A DNA stretch of 5,901 nt from Nitrososphaerota archaeon. Lineage in GTDB: Archaea; Thermoproteota; Nitrososphaeria; Nitrososphaerales; UBA183. The notes beneath the pieces are model-generated. The model did no database searches. It was given only the letters and a program-made list of their open reading frames with translations, and was not told the origin of the DNA. The translations under genes and the position numbers were made by a program. This document shows, piece after piece, positions 4,797 through 5,901 of the stretch; the first letter of the stretch is position 1, and each line of letters starts with the position of its first letter. The stretch is taken from positions 1-5,901 of the forward strand of contig JAFLZI010000031.1 in NCBI GenBank assembly GCA_029785625.1, given 5' to 3'.

Positions 4797-5165
4797 TTGC
4801 AGAACACAGAGTCTGACGACCGGTTCAAGGCATCAATCGTGGCGACCATACTCGACTGCAAGACCGAGAAGGCAATCATGCTTCTCTCAGAACGGTACCG
4901 CGTGGATGTCCCCAAGCTGGGAGTCGGGACGACCAAGAGGCACTCCAAGGGGGTGCTCGCCGTCTACTCCGCGGACAGGAGGGAGATACGGGCTGTGAGT
5001 TCCGATTACTTCTACGACCCGTTCGTGATGCTCCACGAGTTCTACCACCACCTCAGGCAGTTCGCTGGCAAGCACAGGGGCACGGAGAAGAACGCCGACC
5101 GGTTTGCTCTGGACTACATCGAGGCCTACAGGAGGGTCACCTCGGAGTCCCCCGCGACCAAGTAG
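4797..5165 (+). CDS. Minimal HExxH zinc-metallopeptidase-like protein
   Basis: The 122-residue product carries HEFYH (80-84), a textbook HExxH zinc-binding and catalytic motif in a helix preceded by the hydrophobic FVML. Thirteen residues after it come E97 and D101 in TEKNADRFALDYI (96-108). This E-x2-A-D/N-x-F-A pattern resembles the third-ligand helix of IrrE/ImmA-like (COG2856) gluzincins. The N-terminal half (about 10-70) has alternating strands and helices that could form the usual small beta sheet before the metal helix. There is no DNA-binding domain, signal peptide or membrane segment, so it would act in the cytoplasm. Typical IrrE/ImmA proteins are longer. The start is TTG at 4797, two bases after the stop of the unknown 94-residue gene; the pair forms one unit. 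Peptidase activity is inferred from motif only. It could instead be a non-proteolytic metal-binding fold. Confidence 0.7.
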   Translation: MQNTESDDRFKASIVATILDCKTEKAIMLLSERYRVDVPKLGVGTTKRHSKGVLAVYSADRREIRAVSSDYFYDPFVMLHEFYHHLRQFAGKHRGTEKNADRFALDYIEAYRRVTSESPATK

Positions 5166-5180
5166 CCTCCGCGCTACTTG
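5159..5180 (+). other. Hairpin over the stop codon of the HExxH gene
   Basis: CAAGTAGC (5159-5166) and GCTACTTG (5173-5180) are perfect 8-base complements around a six-base loop. The stem includes the TAG stop at 5163-5165. It could stabilise the 3' end of the mRNA or pause polymerase, but no T-run follows, so it is not a standard terminator. Confidence 0.5.
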
Positions 5181-5200
5181 CACGCCCGAGGACAACTGCC

Positions 5201-5211
5201 AACTATAAATC
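5201..5211 (+). promoter_or_regulatory. TATA box before the winged-helix gene
   Basis: AACTATAAATC contains TATAAAT (5204-5210), a strong archaeal TATA match in GC-rich surroundings. Its centre is 35 bp before the TTG at 5242, so the mRNA would have a leader of under ten bases. An in-frame TAA inside the box (5206-5208) closes the frame upstream, leaving TTG 5242 as the only usable start nearby. Confidence 0.6.
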
Positions 5212-5241
5212 CAGGCGTCGTCTCGTCCCAAAACGGTAGCC

Positions 5242-5862
5242 TTGCCCACCACAGTCCCGCGGGACGAGTATCCTCTCGCCCCTCAGTTCAGCGAGAGGGA
5301 CGCCGAGGTGCTGCGCTTCCTGGGAGAGGAGGACCTCCTAGGGTTCACCTTCGAGGGCCTGAGGCGCAGGCTCGGTACACATTCGGAGACCCTCTCGAGG
5401 AGCCTACACAGGCTGGAGGAGAAGATGATCCTCGAGAAGACGCCCGACGGCTACCACGTCACGAGCGAGGGGCGGTCCGCGATGGGGGTGGGGCTGCTCT
5501 CATCCTCTACCCGTCCTCACGCTCCGGCCCACAGGGTCGCCATACTACGGACGCTCCTCCCCTTCGGGAACGCCTCGAGGGAGGCGACCTCCGGCCTCAA
5601 GGGCAGGTGGTTCGGGCCACTACGCTGGCTCGGCTACTCGGAGGACGAGCGCGGGACCACGATGAAGTGGGTCACTGAGGACGGTGCGGTCCAGATTGAC
5701 GCCGTCTTCTCGGACGGGGAGCTCGTGATCGAGGGCAATGTCAAGGAAGGGAAGGACCTCGCGGACGCGATAAGGGCCTCCTACCAGCTGGTGGGGCACC
5801 TTTCCAGATTCAGCCTCGAGGGTCCGGAGGGGCGGGTCGCATTCTACTCCTTGCACAATTAG
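5242..5862 (+). CDS. Winged-helix DNA-binding protein with an uncharacterised C-terminal domain
   Basis: The 206-residue protein opens with a winged helix-turn-helix. Helix 1 is SERDAEVLRFL (17-27), then LGFTFEGLRRRLG (33-45) and the recognition helix SETLSRSLHRLEEKMI (48-63), then the wing KTPDGYHVTSEG (66-77). The layout resembles MarR/ArsR-like or other archaeal transcription regulators that read a DNA half-site as dimers. A short Ser/Pro/His linker (87-97) leads to a C-terminal domain (about 98-206). It has helix-rich ends around a beta section (MKWVTEDGAVQIDAVFSDGELVIEGNV spans 141-167), followed by the helix DLADAIRASYQLVGHLSRF (172-190). That domain is not one I recognise; it could be a ligand-sensing or dimerisation module. 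The gene has its own TATA box and is probably monocistronic. The DNA-binding call is good; targets and signal are unknown. Confidence 0.75.
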   Translation: MPTTVPRDEYPLAPQFSERDAEVLRFLGEEDLLGFTFEGLRRRLGTHSETLSRSLHRLEEKMILEKTPDGYHVTSEGRSAMGVGLLSSSTRPHAPAHRVAILRTLLPFGNASREATSGLKGRWFGPLRWLGYSEDERGTTMKWVTEDGAVQIDAVFSDGELVIEGNVKEGKDLADAIRASYQLVGHLSRFSLEGPEGRVAFYSLHN

Positions 5863-5888
5863 CGCGGGCTGGCTCCGTCTTGGTGTGA

Positions 5889-5900
5889 CCGGATATCCGG
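5889..5900. repeat. Perfect 12-bp palindrome at the right edge
   Basis: CCGGATATCCGG is fully self-complementary and lies 26 bp after the stop of the winged-helix gene. Its AT-rich centre inside GC flanks could be an operator for this or a following gene, but the window ends one base later. Confidence 0.35.
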
Positions 5901-5901
5901 A

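Noticed and set aside
4797..5165. HExxH gene as the metallopeptidase of an ImmA/ImmR-type mobile-element or toxin-antitoxin system
   Set aside because: There is no helix-turn-helix repressor, integrase or other mobile-element gene next to it; the adjacent gene is an unknown non-HTH protein and the winged-helix gene at 5242 has its own promoter. I keep only the weaker fold similarity.
1..5901. CRISPR array, tRNA, rRNA, insertion sequence or replication origin
   Set aside because: No regularly spaced repeats, cloverleaf, terminal inverted repeats with a transposase, or clustered origin-type repeats are visible on either strand.

Overview
The window looks like a piece of a GC-rich TACK-group archaeal chromosome, most likely Nitrososphaerota (Thaumarchaeota) or a close relative. 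The evidence is a CdvB-type ESCRT-III protein (division machinery of Crenarchaeota and Thaumarchaeota), a DRG-type OBG GTPase with a TGS domain and no bacterial Obg features, several tiny zinc-ribbon proteins, and archaeal promoters with TATA-like boxes about 25-35 bp before start codons and little or no Shine-Dalgarno leader. Non-ATG starts dominate: TTG for seven genes and GTG for two. The phylum is an inference; TACK archaeon is the safer statement.

Layout. At the left edge (1-37, minus) is the N-terminus of a Rossmann-fold protein. A 169-bp divergent intergenic region follows, with two inverted repeats. Then come two plus-strand genes: a short CdvB/ESCRT-III paralogue (207-794) and a zinc-ribbon/RDD membrane protein (843-1424). 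After a T-run there is a SAM-dependent methyltransferase (1456-2247), whose 3' end overlaps a convergent GIY-YIG nuclease-domain gene (2220-2483, minus). A compact TATA box lies exactly midway between the starts of the GIY-YIG gene and a divergent 53-residue zinc-ribbon gene (2541-2702). That small gene runs into the convergent end of a two-gene minus-strand operon, DRG GTPase (4229-3132) followed by a CoA-binding protein (3126-2686). The DRG gene again faces a divergent 52-residue zinc-ribbon gene (4303-4461) across a palindromic TATA-like box. Next is a two-gene plus-strand unit: an unrecognised 94-residue protein (4510-4794) and a 122-residue HExxH protein (4797-5165). Last is a winged-helix protein with an uncharacterised C-terminal domain (5242-5862).

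How the genes fit together. Most are single-gene units of general cell function: division or membrane remodelling, translation-associated GTPase, methyl transfer, DNA-binding regulation. I see no CRISPR array, transposase, integrase, tRNA or rRNA, and no convincing defence island. The least explained parts are the unknown-plus-metallopeptidase operon, the two divergent promoter arrangements that each pair a conserved gene with a tiny zinc-ribbon gene, and the coupling of the ESCRT-III gene to a zinc-ribbon/RDD membrane protein.
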